Of a stretch of 64,000 bases of DNA, positions 10,273 through 19,025 are shown piece after piece. The DNA comes from Blastopirellula sp. J2-11 (lineage in GTDB: Bacteria > Planctomycetota > Planctomycetia > Pirellulales > Pirellulaceae): assembly GCF_024584705.1 (NCBI RefSeq), contig NZ_CP097384.1, forward strand, positions 124,001 to 188,000, in the 5' to 3' direction. Both the position numbers and the translations under genes were made by a program. The notes under the pieces are model-generated. The model saw only the letters and a list, made by a program, of their open reading frames with translations. It ran no database searches and was not told where the DNA came from. Every line of letters starts with the position of its first letter. Positions within the stretch are counted from its first letter, which is position 1.

Positions 10273-10358
10273 CGTGGTCCCAGTTCTGTTGAAAGAGACA
10301 AAGTGGGAAAGATCGTTCCACCCTCTAGGGGCGGAGGTCTCGGCGTAAAATCCCTCCA

Positions 10359-10387
10359 ATTTAAACCCAGGAAAGAGCCGGTTACAA
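10359..10387 (-). promoter_or_regulatory. Putative sigma-70 promoter of carB
   Basis: On the minus strand TTGTAA (10387-10382) and TTAAAT (10364-10359) are 17 bases apart, each matching consensus at four of six positions. The start codon would lie about 80 bases after the transcription start. Confidence 0.35.
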
Positions 10388-10457
10388 GCGGGAGGAGCAA
10401 GGGAAAGGGGCGAGAATTCCCGCGAACTGCAACCGAAGGAGCAAAATCGAGTTTCGG

Positions 10458-10516
10458 CTAAAAATGGGGTCAGGTCCCAATTTCGCCGCGAAATTGGGAC
10501 CTGACCCCATTTTTAG
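10458..10516. repeat. REP-like perfect palindrome (28-bp arms, 3-base loop)
   Basis: Arms 10458-10485 and 10489-10516 are perfect inverted copies around CCG. Each arm contains GGGGTCAGGTCCCAATTT or its complement. It sits between the divergent carB and tag genes, so it is not at the 3' end of either. Similar GGGGTCAGGTCCC palindromes are, as I recall, spread through intergenic DNA of many bacteria and can be linked to REP-associated tyrosine transposases. No such transposase is in this window. Confidence 0.85.
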
Positions 10517-10632
10517 CGTCCCAGCAAACGTGTAACGCTCGGCGGCGGCGATCATCCGAAGCAGTGCAGCCGAGGGCCGGGCAAAAGCCTAAAGCGTTCT
10601 GTTCAAGTCTAAAATCATCCAAGATTGATCCG

Positions 10633-11187
10633 ATGCCAAAACGATGCAAATGGGCTGACAGCAATGATTTGCTAGGCGCCTATCACGATGAAGAGTGGGG
10701 AGTTCCCGAGTATGACAGCCGAGCGCTGTGGGAAAAATTGATGCTGGACGGGTTCCAGGCCGGCTTGTCCTGGTTGACCATTTTGCGCAAACGAGACGCT
10801 TTTCGCGAAGCGTTCGCCGGGTTTGATCCCGCGTTGGTTGCGCGGTTTGGCAAACGAGACATCAATCGCCTGCTGGGCAACGCCGAAATCGTCCGCTCTC
10901 GCGCCAAAATTGAATCGACGATTCAGGGGGCTCGTATTTATCTGGCGATGCAGGAGTCGGGCGAAGATTTCTCGACGTTCGTCTGGAAACTGGCCGGAGG
11001 AAAACCGATCCGTAACACCACCGGAATTGTGCCGACGAAGACGCCGCTCTCCGAATCGATCTCGAAAGAGTTCAAACAGCGCGGCTTTAAATTTGTCGGA
11101 CCGGTGATCGTCTATGCCTGGATGCAGGCGACCGGGATCGTCAACGACCATGCGGCCGATTGTTTTCGGCGGAAGGCGATTAAGTAA
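10633..11187 (+). CDS. tag: DNA-3-methyladenine glycosylase I
   Basis: The predicted protein has 184 residues, about the family length (187 in E. coli). It excises 3-methyladenine from alkylated DNA as the first step of base excision repair. The ATG at 10633 gives MPKRCKWAD, matching the family N-terminus. The zinc-site residues are all present: Cys5, His18 (AYHDEEWGVPE), His173 and Cys177 (NDHAADCF). The helix QAGLSWLTILRKR and the stretch RGFKFVGPVIVYAWMQATG are diagnostic. At the position of E. coli Glu38 there is an Asp (Asp39), a conservative change. It stands alone downstream of the palindrome. Confidence 0.95.
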   Translation: MPKRCKWADSNDLLGAYHDEEWGVPEYDSRALWEKLMLDGFQAGLSWLTILRKRDAFREAFAGFDPALVARFGKRDINRLLGNAEIVRSRAKIESTIQGARIYLAMQESGEDFSTFVWKLAGGKPIRNTTGIVPTKTPLSESISKEFKQRGFKFVGPVIVYAWMQATGIVNDHAADCFRRKAIK

Positions 11188-11309
11188 GTAGCGGCGCGGC
11201 GAAGAGGAAACTCTTTGACTGCCTGGATACGCCGCGATATCGTGACGTCAAGGTTTGCAGACGCTTAGTGGATGTGGTGAGCAGGCAAACATCGTAAAAA
11301 GGCGAGAAT

Positions 11310-11858
11310 ATGGCGAAGTATGCGCTGATCGTGATCGATATTCAAAACGACTATTTTCCGGGTGGTCGCTGGACTTTGAGCGGGATGGATCAAGCTGCCG
11401 ACAATGCGGCGCGACTTTTGAACGCTGCCCGGGAGTCGGGAGATCTGGTAGTGCATATCCGGCACGAGTTTCCGACCGCTGATGCGCCGTTCTTTGCTCC
11501 TAATTCCGTTGGCGCACAGATCCATCCCAAGGTGCAGAGCTTGGAAGGCGAGCCGGTTGTGTTGAAGCATGACATCAATGCCTACCGCGAAACCGAGCTG
11601 AAATCGATTTTGGACAACGCCTGCATTGAGAAGGTGGTGATTTGCGGTGCGATGAGCCATATGTGCGTGGATGCAGCGACGAGGGCTTCCTACGATTTTG
11701 GCTACCATTGCACGGTGGTGCATGACGCTTGCGCGTCACGTGATCTCAAATTCAACGGAGTTCATGTCCCCGCCGCTCAGGCCCATGCCGCATTCATGGC
11801 GGCACTGCAATTTGGCTATGCGACTTCGGTCTCTACCGAAGAGTTTTTGGCCAGTTAA
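11310..11858 (+). CDS. Isochorismatase-family cysteine hydrolase
   Basis: The predicted protein has 182 residues and the family's catalytic triad: Asp10 (ALIVIDIQNDYF), Lys86 (VVLKHDINAY) and Cys119 (AMSHMCVDAATRAS). Members hydrolyse amides or related bonds in small molecules (nicotinamidase, isochorismatase, N-carbamoylsarcosine amidohydrolase and others). The sequence does not identify the substrate; the nicotinamidase metal-site pattern is not evident, so PncA is less likely. No signal peptide, so cytoplasmic. An AAGGCGAG ribosome binding site precedes the ATG. It appears to be a single gene. Confidence 0.88.
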   Translation: MAKYALIVIDIQNDYFPGGRWTLSGMDQAADNAARLLNAARESGDLVVHIRHEFPTADAPFFAPNSVGAQIHPKVQSLEGEPVVLKHDINAYRETELKSILDNACIEKVVICGAMSHMCVDAATRASYDFGYHCTVVHDACASRDLKFNGVHVPAAQAHAAFMAALQFGYATSVSTEEFLAS

Positions 11859-11994
11859 GGCAAGAGCACTCGGCGGATTGGGGCAGTTAGACGCTGCATT
11901 CGCCGCACGCACCCATCGCGGTGGGGGCTTGTCGCCCCTTGCGGGAACCCGAAGGGCGGTTATGTAAGATTTTCAAGAAAATCCCTCCAGACCG

Positions 11995-12023
11995 TTTCAA
12001 TCCCCCCACATTGTACTTATAAC
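11995..12023 (+). promoter_or_regulatory. Possible promoter of the dockerin protein gene
   Basis: TTTCAA (11995-12000) and TATAAC (12018-12023) are 17 bases apart. The -10 element matches consensus at five of six positions, the -35 at only three. The transcript would have a leader of about 120 bases. Confidence 0.3.
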
Positions 12024-12151
12024 GGAGTACACGGTCACAGGATGAGGGCAAGCGCGGGCCACAGACCTCCCTGAAACCTCACACCTCGGCGTACGGACGG
12101 AACACCGGCGTCTCAGGCAACCTCCTCACATTCTGGGCAAGCAACATCGCC

Positions 12152-13567
12152 ATGTGGCGACCTCAAGGCGGAAATCCTCTGCGTGTCCGACGTATTCATG
12201 TACGTCGAGGCGCATCAATCGAGTCGCTCGAAGTTCGAGCGATGCTCGCCGCCGACGCGTTCTTAGACCCCAACTTTGCGCCGGCTGACGATATCGACAC
12301 GCCGCGGTCACCGGCGGCCAATTTCGGACCACGTCAGTTCGAGTTGGAAGGAGAGCAGGTCGATCCGGCTCCCGTTCTCTTGCACTTTAGCGTCGTTACG
12401 GACCCCACCGAGTTTTCCGATGCCGATCACGGCAGCGTTGAGCAATTGCCAGAGAGCATGCTCCGCACCCACGAGTGGGATCGTTATTTTGTCGAAGTTT
12501 GGGTGGAATCGGGCGAATCGGTCGACGATATGTCGGTCGACCTAAATTATCAAACCGAGATTGCGACTCCGCGTAATGTGACCTTTGGACCAGCGTTCGC
12601 CGGCGGCCAGTTTTCGGTCGACGACGAACTTGGTGAGCTGCGCAATCTTACGGCGCACGCCCAGCCGCCGACCGCAGGTGCTGGGCCCGCTGAGGGATTG
12701 GTATTGTTTGCTCGCATTGAATTTGGCGCGGACTTGAACCGAGACAACGTCGAGCTCGACTTCGAAACGGGAACAGTTGGTCCTCATTCGCTGGAACTTG
12801 ATATGGTTCGCAGCACGGCGATGACGTCGGAGGGGAACGCGCTGGAGGTGCATTCCGCCGAAACGCCCGAGTTTGGGCTTGTTCCGGTGATCTACGATCT
12901 GAATGACGATCAATCGATCAATCTGATTGATTTGTCGATGATGATTCGCACGCTCGGCCATACGGCAAGCGAACCAAACGGTGAGGCGACCTGGTACGCC
13001 GACGTCAACAAAGATTACGTCGTGTCGCTCATCGACATGTCTTACATGATTCGGAACTTGGGCAAGAACTGGGGTTCGGAAGAGATCCAGTTTCCGGCGA
13101 ACTATCCCGAGGCCTGGATCACGGAAACCACGGTTGGCGGCGAGGAAGGGCCTGGCGGCGGAACGGATCCCGGCGATGAGGGAGACCCCGGCGATGGTGG
13201 TCAGAATGACCCGCCGCTGCGTTTTGTTCCCATTGATGTTGGCGGCAACCGGTTGGCGCCAGATCCAGCGATGTTGTTGGCCCTGCAGGCGCTGTTGCAG
13301 GTCGAGTTCATTTTTCCGGTCGGGTTCGACTTTACCCTGCTACAAGGGAATGTCTCCTATTCCGATGGAGACAACGACGGCGACAAAGAGACGCTACTGC
13401 AGATTGAAGTCGACGATCAGTTGTTTGAGACGGAAATCGAAATCGAAATCATGACTGAATTGATCGACAGTGATGAGCTGTGGAGCGATTGGTCAGGCGC
13501 CGTCAGCAGTTATTTTGGGGAAGTTGTCGCCGGTTTGAAGGATCTCTTCCTGAACGACGAAGAGTAA
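12152..13567 (+). CDS. Secreted protein with planctomycete N-terminal motif and dockerin-type repeats
   Basis: The predicted protein has 471 residues. The N-terminus (basic stretch, then IESLEVRAMLAAD) matches the short planctomycete extracellular N-terminal motif and recurs in the giant protein at 26208-32147. Residues about 70-240 resemble a cohesin/carbohydrate-binding-like beta domain (SVDDMSVDLNYQTE to ARIEFGADLN). Two dockerin type I-like calcium loops follow: DLNDDQSINLIDLSMMIRTLG (about 249-269) and DVNKDYVVSLIDMSYMIRNLG (about 286-306), then QFPANYPEAW. A Gly/Asp-rich linker and an acidic C-terminal domain complete it. Likely extracellular, in calcium-dependent adhesion or assembly. 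No clear ribosome binding site. Confidence 0.8.
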   Translation: MWRPQGGNPLRVRRIHVRRGASIESLEVRAMLAADAFLDPNFAPADDIDTPRSPAANFGPRQFELEGEQVDPAPVLLHFSVVTDPTEFSDADHGSVEQLPESMLRTHEWDRYFVEVWVESGESVDDMSVDLNYQTEIATPRNVTFGPAFAGGQFSVDDELGELRNLTAHAQPPTAGAGPAEGLVLFARIEFGADLNRDNVELDFETGTVGPHSLELDMVRSTAMTSEGNALEVHSAETPEFGLVPVIYDLNDDQSINLIDLSMMIRTLGHTASEPNGEATWYADVNKDYVVSLIDMSYMIRNLGKNWGSEEIQFPANYPEAWITETTVGGEEGPGGGTDPGDEGDPGDGGQNDPPLRFVPIDVGGNRLAPDPAMLLALQALLQVEFIFPVGFDFTLLQGNVSYSDGDNDGDKETLLQIEVDDQLFETEIEIEIMTELIDSDELWSDWSGAVSSYFGEVVAGLKDLFLNDEE

Positions 13568-13744
13568 GCTTGGCAGTCTCGCTGCGCTCTCGCCAGCTAA
13601 TTCACCGCCTTCGACTCCAGTTTTCTCTTTGGCGCAGTTTTGGAAATTGCGGGTATCCCCATTCCTAAAATCTTCGCTTCGTGATTTTTGTTGTACAGGC
13701 TAGACTTCGGCAAACAAGAATCCTGTGCGCGATGACTTTGCCTG

Positions 13745-15385
13745 ATGGAAATTACTGACGAATTTGAACGACTGCGCCGATCCGACGAGATTTTGCGCAC
13801 GACCATTCTGCAAATCGGTGAGCAGTCGGGGCTCCCTTATTTGCAGTCGCTCGTTAACTCATTGGGAGCGGCGTTCGAAAGTAAGCTGGCCTTTGTCGGA
13901 CAATTGTCGCCGCAGGATCGAACAAAAGTGCTGGTCTTGTCCCATTGGGAACGAGACGAACATCTTCTGCCCGAGGATCTGATCTACGATCTGACTGATA
14001 CGCCTTGCGAACAGATTGCATGCAACTGCCTGGCGATTTATCGAGACGATGTCCAACAGCAGTTTCCCAAGGACGCAATGCTGCAAGATTTTGGCTATGT
14101 CAGCTACGCAGGTGCGCCGCTAACCAATTCGCGCGGCGAAGTTATCGGATTGCTGTCGTTGTTGAATGATAAGCCGTTTGACGACATCGAGATGATCACG
14201 TCGATGTTAAAGCTATTCGCCTCAGGCGCCGGCAAAGAACTGGAGCGAAAAACGGCGGAATCCGATTTGCAAGAGAACGAGCGTCGTTTGCAATTGATTG
14301 TTGATCTGACCAATGACGTGGTCTGGGATTGGGATATTGTAAACGACACAATCAGCTACTCCGATCACATTTTTGAGACGCTAGGATACACAGCCGAAGA
14401 ATTGGGATCGCAGCGGAAGACGATTTACTCGTTAATGCATCCCGCCGATCTGGAGGAACACCAAGCTTGGCTTAACGATTATCTCGCGAGCGCCGAGGGA
14501 GGGGAATTCTCCTTAGAAGTGCGGCTTCAAGCCCGTGACGGCCGCTATCGATGGATTCAGACTTCCGGCATGCTAATACGCAACGAAAAAGGGGAACCGA
14601 CCCGAATGCTCGGCGCGTTTACGGATGTCTCTGAAGCGAAAGAAGCCGAGGTGGAACGCGAGCGACTAATTTCGGAGTTGGAATACAAAAACTCAGAGCT
14701 GGAGCGGTTCACCTATACCGTTTCGCACGAACTGCGCAGTCCGCTCGTGACGCTCAGCGGTTTTGTCGGCGTGCTGGAAGAGGATATCGAACTCAACGAT
14801 GCGGAAGCAGTCAAGCAAGATTGTCATGAGATCATGCTGGCGGTTCGCAAAATGGGAACGCTGCTCGACAACCTGTTGGAATTGTCGCGCGTCGGTCGCG
14901 TTTTGGATCCCCATGAAATTGTTCCGCTGCACGACTTGGTGCAAGAGTCGATGTCTCAGTTGCAAGCGCGTATCAAGAGCGCCGGCGTCAAGATCATTAT
15001 CAACGACACGCTGCCGACGATCAGCGGTGATCGGGTCCGCTGGCAGCAAGTGTTTCAAAACCTGCTAGAGAATGCGGTCAAATATCGGAACTCGCAAAAC
15101 CCTTCGATTGAAATCGGCGTGATCACCGGCAAAGACCGCCCGCCGACGATTTATATTAAAGACAATGGAATCGGCATCGATCCGAAGTTTCATCAGCGCG
15201 TTTTTGGATTGTTTGAAAAGCTCGACCCGCGCACCGAAGGGACCGGAGTCGGACTGGCGCTGGTGCAGCGGATTATTCAATTGCAGGGAGGACGTATCTG
15301 GCTGGATTCGCCGGGGCAAGGGCAGGGATGCACCTTCTACATCGAACTGCCCGCGGTCGAACCGCAACCGACGGAAGCAAGCTAG
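13745..15385 (+). CDS. GAF-PAS sensor histidine kinase
   Basis: The predicted protein has 546 residues and no transmembrane segment, so it is probably a cytoplasmic sensor. Order: N-terminal GAF-like domain (about 20-165), PAS domain (about 178-300; DWDIVNDTISYSDHIFETLGY and a PAC-like GRYRWIQTSGMLIRNEKGEP), short coiled coil, HisKA dimerisation domain with His328 in TVSHELRSPL, and HATPase (N-box QNLLENAVKYRN, G1 DNGIGIDP, G2 GTGVGLALV). The HATPase resembles bacteriophytochrome-type kinases that act on separate single-domain regulators. No response regulator gene is adjacent; the nearest is at 21537-22061. The signal is unknown. Confidence 0.92.
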   Translation: MEITDEFERLRRSDEILRTTILQIGEQSGLPYLQSLVNSLGAAFESKLAFVGQLSPQDRTKVLVLSHWERDEHLLPEDLIYDLTDTPCEQIACNCLAIYRDDVQQQFPKDAMLQDFGYVSYAGAPLTNSRGEVIGLLSLLNDKPFDDIEMITSMLKLFASGAGKELERKTAESDLQENERRLQLIVDLTNDVVWDWDIVNDTISYSDHIFETLGYTAEELGSQRKTIYSLMHPADLEEHQAWLNDYLASAEGGEFSLEVRLQARDGRYRWIQTSGMLIRNEKGEPTRMLGAFTDVSEAKEAEVERERLISELEYKNSELERFTYTVSHELRSPLVTLSGFVGVLEEDIELNDAEAVKQDCHEIMLAVRKMGTLLDNLLELSRVGRVLDPHEIVPLHDLVQESMSQLQARIKSAGVKIIINDTLPTISGDRVRWQQVFQNLLENAVKYRNSQNPSIEIGVITGKDRPPTIYIKDNGIGIDPKFHQRVFGLFEKLDPRTEGTGVGLALVQRIIQLQGGRIWLDSPGQGQGCTFYIELPAVEPQPTEAS

Positions 15386-15453
15386 TCGTTCATCGCACAA
15401 CTCACAGAGTCGTAGTTCTCGGAGATCGTCTAGCCCTGATGCCGCCGCAATGA

Positions 15454-15660
15454 TTAATAGTGCGGCGGGCGTTCTTCGTCAGGGCTGCGCTTCTCTGTCA
15501 TCTGTTCCCGAACATCGCGCAGTTCGTTGGAGAACTGCTGGCAGTGTTTGGTTACTTTGTCGAGTTGGTTCGCTTGCTGAACAACCACTTCGTTGAGGAC
15601 GCGGAGCGTCTCTTCGAGATAGGTCACCAGCTCTTCCAAGCGTTCAATACGTTGTTCCAT
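15454..15660 (-). CDS. slyX: SlyX family protein
   Basis: The predicted protein has 68 residues, a short coiled coil (MEQRIERLEELVTYLEETL) with a charged linker and the family's hallmark C-terminal PPHY. SlyX proteins are small and widespread, with no established biochemical role. Length and both ends fit the family. It diverges from tkt and is convergent with the histidine kinase gene, so it is probably transcribed alone. Confidence 0.85.
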   Translation of the reverse strand: MEQRIERLEELVTYLEETLRVLNEVVVQQANQLDKVTKHCQQFSNELRDVREQMTEKRSPDEERPPHY

Positions 15661-15827
15661 CTGCAGGACTCGTTGGTTTTCAGGTCAGAATCAACAATTG
15701 GTAATTAGAGGGGAGGCCCCAAAAATAGTGGTCCGAAGCGGCGAATTCAAAGGGGTGGGAAGTTAATGCTCCGCTTTCACCACCATTAAGGTCCAAAGAA
15801 AGCCTTCTTTTGGCGGGTTCGGCATCG

Positions 15828-15857
15828 TTGACGCTTCGCTTTCAAGACCGGTACAAT
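15828..15857 (+). promoter_or_regulatory. Sigma-70-like promoter of tkt
   Basis: TTGACG (15828-15833) and TACAAT (15852-15857) are 18 bases apart, each matching consensus at five of six positions. The leader to the tkt start would be about 105 bases. The 308-base region 15661-15968 between slyX and tkt holds no gene. Confidence 0.6.
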
Positions 15858-15968
15858 GGCCGGTTTGCGGAAGGAGTGCGCCGTTGTGCGCTCCGTCCGG
15901 TCGATCGTTGCAAGCTTCCGCTGCGATCACCCCTACTTATTCTACTGTCACGCGAGAATTGAAGCCGA

Positions 15969-18011
15969 ATGTCCGTTTCCACAACCAGCATCGAACAGCT
16001 AACGATCAACGCCATCCGTACTTTGTCGATGGACGCCGTTCAGGCGGCTAATAGCGGTCACCCCGGCACGCCGATGGCGCTTGCTCCGGTCGCCTACACG
16101 TTGTGGTCAAACCATTTAAACTACGACCCCAACTATCCCCGTTGGGCGGGACGCGATCGCTTCGTCTTATCGTGCGGTCACGCGTCGATGCTAATCTACT
16201 CGCTGCTGCATCTGGCCGGCGTGAAGAGCAAAAATGGCGGCGACGAATTGTCGGTCAAAATCGACGACATCAAGCGGTTTCGTCAATTGCATAGCCCATG
16301 CGCCGGTCACCCGGAAAGCTATGAAGTCACCGGGATCGAAACGACGACCGGTCCCCTTGGCCAAGGCGTAGCGAACAGCGTCGGCATGGCGATGGCCGCC
16401 GAGTACGAGCGTACCCGCTACAACCGTCCCGGCCATGACGTGTTCGGCTATGACGTTTACGCGATGTGTAGCGACGGCGACTTGATGGAAGGGGTCGCTT
16501 GCGAAGCGGCGTCGATCGCTGGTCACTTGAAGTTGTCGAACCTTTGCTGGATCTACGACGACAACCATATCACGATCGAGGGTGACACCGAACTCGCGTT
16601 TAGCGAAGATGTCGCGACTCGCTTTGAGGGACTCGGTTGGCACGTTGTCAAGGTTGCCGACGCGAATAACCTGGGCTTGTTGAACGCCGCTTACGATTCT
16701 TTCAAAGCGACCGAAGACAAACCGACCTTGATCATCGTGCGCAGCATCATCGCCTGGGGTGCGCCGACGATGGCCAACACGCATGGCGCTCACGGCGCTC
16801 CATTGGGGGAAGCGGAAATTGCTGCGACCAAAGAAGTCTACGGCTGGGGCTACGACAAGTTTGTTGTGCCAAGCGAGACGACCGATCACTTTGCCGAAAC
16901 GATGGGCGCTCGCGGAGCGACGGCTCGCACCGATTGGGAAGCGAAATTCGCGGCTTATGAAAAAGCGTTCCCAGCCGAAGCGAATGAGTGGAAGCAGATC
17001 ATGTCAGGCGATTTGCCGACCGAGTGGGACGCTGAACTGCCGGAGTTTGACGCCAATCCGAAGGGAGTCGCGTCGCGCGCTTCCGGCGGACAGGTGCTCA
17101 ACGCGATCGCCAAGAGCGTACCAAGCTTGCTGGGCGGTTCGGCCGACTTGGAGCCTTCGACCAAAACCGGTTTGAAGTTCCCCGGCGCCGGCAGTTTTTT
17201 GGCCGACGACCACAGCGGCCGTAACATGCACTTCGGCATTCGCGAACATGCGATGGCCGCGATCGCCAACGGCTTGTGCTTGTCGGGGTATCGTCCCTTC
17301 ATCTCCACGTTCTTTGTCTTTAGCGACTATTTACGTCCGTCAATGCGATTGTCGGCGATCATGGGATTGCCGGTGCTCTACATCTTCACGCACGATTCGA
17401 TCGGCGTCGGCGAAGATGGACCGACCCACCAGCCGGTGGAGCACCTGACGGCGATTCGCGCGATTCCAAACATTGCGGTCTTCCGTCCGGGCGACGCCAA
17501 CGAAGTGTCGCAGGCCTACAAAGCGGTGATGGAACTGACTGATCGTCCGTCGGTGATCGTCCTCACTCGTCAAAACCTGCCGACGTTGGATCGTGAAAAA
17601 TATGCTTGCGCCAGCGGAACCACCCGCGGCGGATATGTGTTGGCCGATTGCGGCGGGACGCCGGAAGTGATTTTGCTGGCGACCGGCAGCGAACTGTCGC
17701 TGGCGGTGGAAGCGTTCGAAACGTTGAAGGCCGATGGGGTAAAAGCTCGCTTGGTCAGCATGCCGTGCGCCGAGTTGTTCGAGAAACAAGACGCCGCCTA
17801 CCAAGAAAGCGTGCTTCCCAGCAGCGTGGTCGCTCGCGTGGCGGTCGAAGCAGGCGTTCGCCAGTCGTGGGATCGATATCTCGGTTTCCGCGGCCGCTTT
17901 GTCGGCATGAAAGGGTTTGGGGCCAGCGCTCCGGCAGAAGAGCTCTTCCCGTACTTTGGCATTACGGTCGAAAACGTCGTGAAAGAAGCGAAGGCTTCGA
18001 TCGCCGGCTAG
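15969..18011 (+). CDS. tkt: Transketolase
   Basis: The predicted protein has 680 residues, the usual family length. It transfers two-carbon units between sugar phosphates with thiamine diphosphate in the non-oxidative pentose phosphate pathway. Evidence: N-terminal ANSGHPGTPMALAPVAYTLW; the thiamine-diphosphate motif around Asp169 (CSDGDLMEG...N); GPLGQGVANSVGMA; the pyrimidine-domain motifs REHAMAAIANGL and FVFSDYLRPSMRLSA; and HDSIGVGEDGPTHQPVEHL, the transketolase signature. The C-terminal domain is complete. It has its own promoter and a strong terminator, so it is monocistronic. Confidence 0.97.
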   Translation: MSVSTTSIEQLTINAIRTLSMDAVQAANSGHPGTPMALAPVAYTLWSNHLNYDPNYPRWAGRDRFVLSCGHASMLIYSLLHLAGVKSKNGGDELSVKIDDIKRFRQLHSPCAGHPESYEVTGIETTTGPLGQGVANSVGMAMAAEYERTRYNRPGHDVFGYDVYAMCSDGDLMEGVACEAASIAGHLKLSNLCWIYDDNHITIEGDTELAFSEDVATRFEGLGWHVVKVADANNLGLLNAAYDSFKATEDKPTLIIVRSIIAWGAPTMANTHGAHGAPLGEAEIAATKEVYGWGYDKFVVPSETTDHFAETMGARGATARTDWEAKFAAYEKAFPAEANEWKQIMSGDLPTEWDAELPEFDANPKGVASRASGGQVLNAIAKSVPSLLGGSADLEPSTKTGLKFPGAGSFLADDHSGRNMHFGIREHAMAAIANGLCLSGYRPFISTFFVFSDYLRPSMRLSAIMGLPVLYIFTHDSIGVGEDGPTHQPVEHLTAIRAIPNIAVFRPGDANEVSQAYKAVMELTDRPSVIVLTRQNLPTLDREKYACASGTTRGGYVLADCGGTPEVILLATGSELSLAVEAFETLKADGVKARLVSMPCAELFEKQDAAYQESVLPSSVVARVAVEAGVRQSWDRYLGFRGRFVGMKGFGASAPAEELFPYFGITVENVVKEAKASIAG

Positions 18012-18040
18012 AGCCGCTAGGGCAATCGCTAAAATCGACA

Positions 18041-18070
18041 AAATCCTCGGCCTTGGCCGGGGATTTTTTT
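18041..18070 (+). terminator. Intrinsic terminator of tkt
   Basis: A 12-bp stem AAATCCTCGGCC / GGCCGGGGATTT with one T-G wobble and a 2-base apparent loop is followed by eight Ts in total. It lies 30 bases after tkt and lacks the GTTTCTTG tail of the other class here. Confidence 0.85.
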
Positions 18071-18191
18071 TGCGCACTTCGGCACGCAGTTACCGCCTGG
18101 CGCCAAAACGGCGGCTACAGTCGTAATAGCGATATTGTCAAACAATCGAACAACGTACCCCCCTCATTTTGTAATCGGGAGCTTTCGAGCT

Positions 18192-18773
18192 ATGTCAAAC
18201 GAAACCAATTTGCCGTCGGAGATCCGCCATGAACTGCACGACTTACGAAAAGAATGGTGCTGGTTCCTCTTTCTCGGCATCGGCCTGATCGTGCTTGGCC
18301 TCGTAGCCTTGGGTTCTTCATTCATTACTTCATTGGCGGTCATCGTCTTTTTCGGTTTGCTGATGGTGGTTGGCGGTGCTGCTCAAATCGCCAGCGCATT
18401 TTGGGCGGGTCGCTGGAGCGGCATGGTGCTGCATCTTCTAATGGGCATTTTTTACGCGGTTGTCGGGATGTTGATGATTGACGCTCCGATCGAAGCGCTG
18501 CAAGCGGTCACGCTGCTGATCGCCGCCTTCTTGCTGGTTGGCGGGCTCTTCCGCATCGTCGCGGCGTTGACGATTCGCTTCCCGGCTTGGGGCTGGCAGA
18601 TGCTTTCCGGCGCGATCAGCGTGTTGTTGGGCTTGATGATCAACAAAGGCTGGCCTGATAACTCGCTCTTCATCATCGGCATGTTTCTTGGAATTGAATT
18701 GATTTTCGCCGGTTGGTACTGGGTGATGCTGTCGATCGGCATTCGCAGTTTGCCCGAGTCGCCAGCCGCGTAG
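18192..18773 (+). CDS. HdeD-like (DUF308) membrane protein
   Basis: The predicted protein has 193 residues with six transmembrane helices and the repeated glycine-rich pattern of the HdeD/DUF308 family (GLIVLGLVALGSSFITSLAVIVFFGLLMVVGG, then LLVGGLFRIVAAL and LMINKGWPDNSLFIIGMFLGIELIFAGW). E. coli HdeD is linked to acid resistance; for most homologues the role is unknown. GGGAG at 18178-18182 precedes the ATG at 18192 by about 9 bases, supporting it over a frame 19 codons longer. An intrinsic terminator follows. Confidence 0.88.
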   Translation: MSNETNLPSEIRHELHDLRKEWCWFLFLGIGLIVLGLVALGSSFITSLAVIVFFGLLMVVGGAAQIASAFWAGRWSGMVLHLLMGIFYAVVGMLMIDAPIEALQAVTLLIAAFLLVGGLFRIVAALTIRFPAWGWQMLSGAISVLLGLMINKGWPDNSLFIIGMFLGIELIFAGWYWVMLSIGIRSLPESPAA

Positions 18774-18828
18774 TCTCTTGTTAATACATTTGCAGCGGCT
18801 GATCCGAAGGGCCGGCTGTAGCGATTTT

Positions 18829-18858
18829 AACGGCGTCGGCTAATTGCGACGCCGTTTT
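18829..18858 (+). terminator. Hairpin terminator after the HdeD-like gene
   Basis: A perfect 10-bp stem AACGGCGTCG / CGACGCCGTT with an 8-base loop ends in TTTT. It lies about 55 bases after the stop. The T-run is short, so strength is uncertain. Confidence 0.6.
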
Positions 18859-19025
18859 GCTGCGCATGCGGATCTCCGTTGTTGCCGGAAATCATCCGTC
18901 GAGAATCGACGCTCCTGCGAATGACGACCTAATCTATAGAAGCGTAGACGAATTTACGCAGAGAGACTCGAGGCGGTCGCTTCCTGGGCCGAAGCGCCGA
19001 GTCACCCGAATCCTGTCGTGGAATC

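Noticed and set aside
10458-10516. Palindrome as a transcription terminator
   Set aside because: It lies between divergent genes, so neither ends there; the A/T ends are part of the palindrome itself. A repeat element explains it better.
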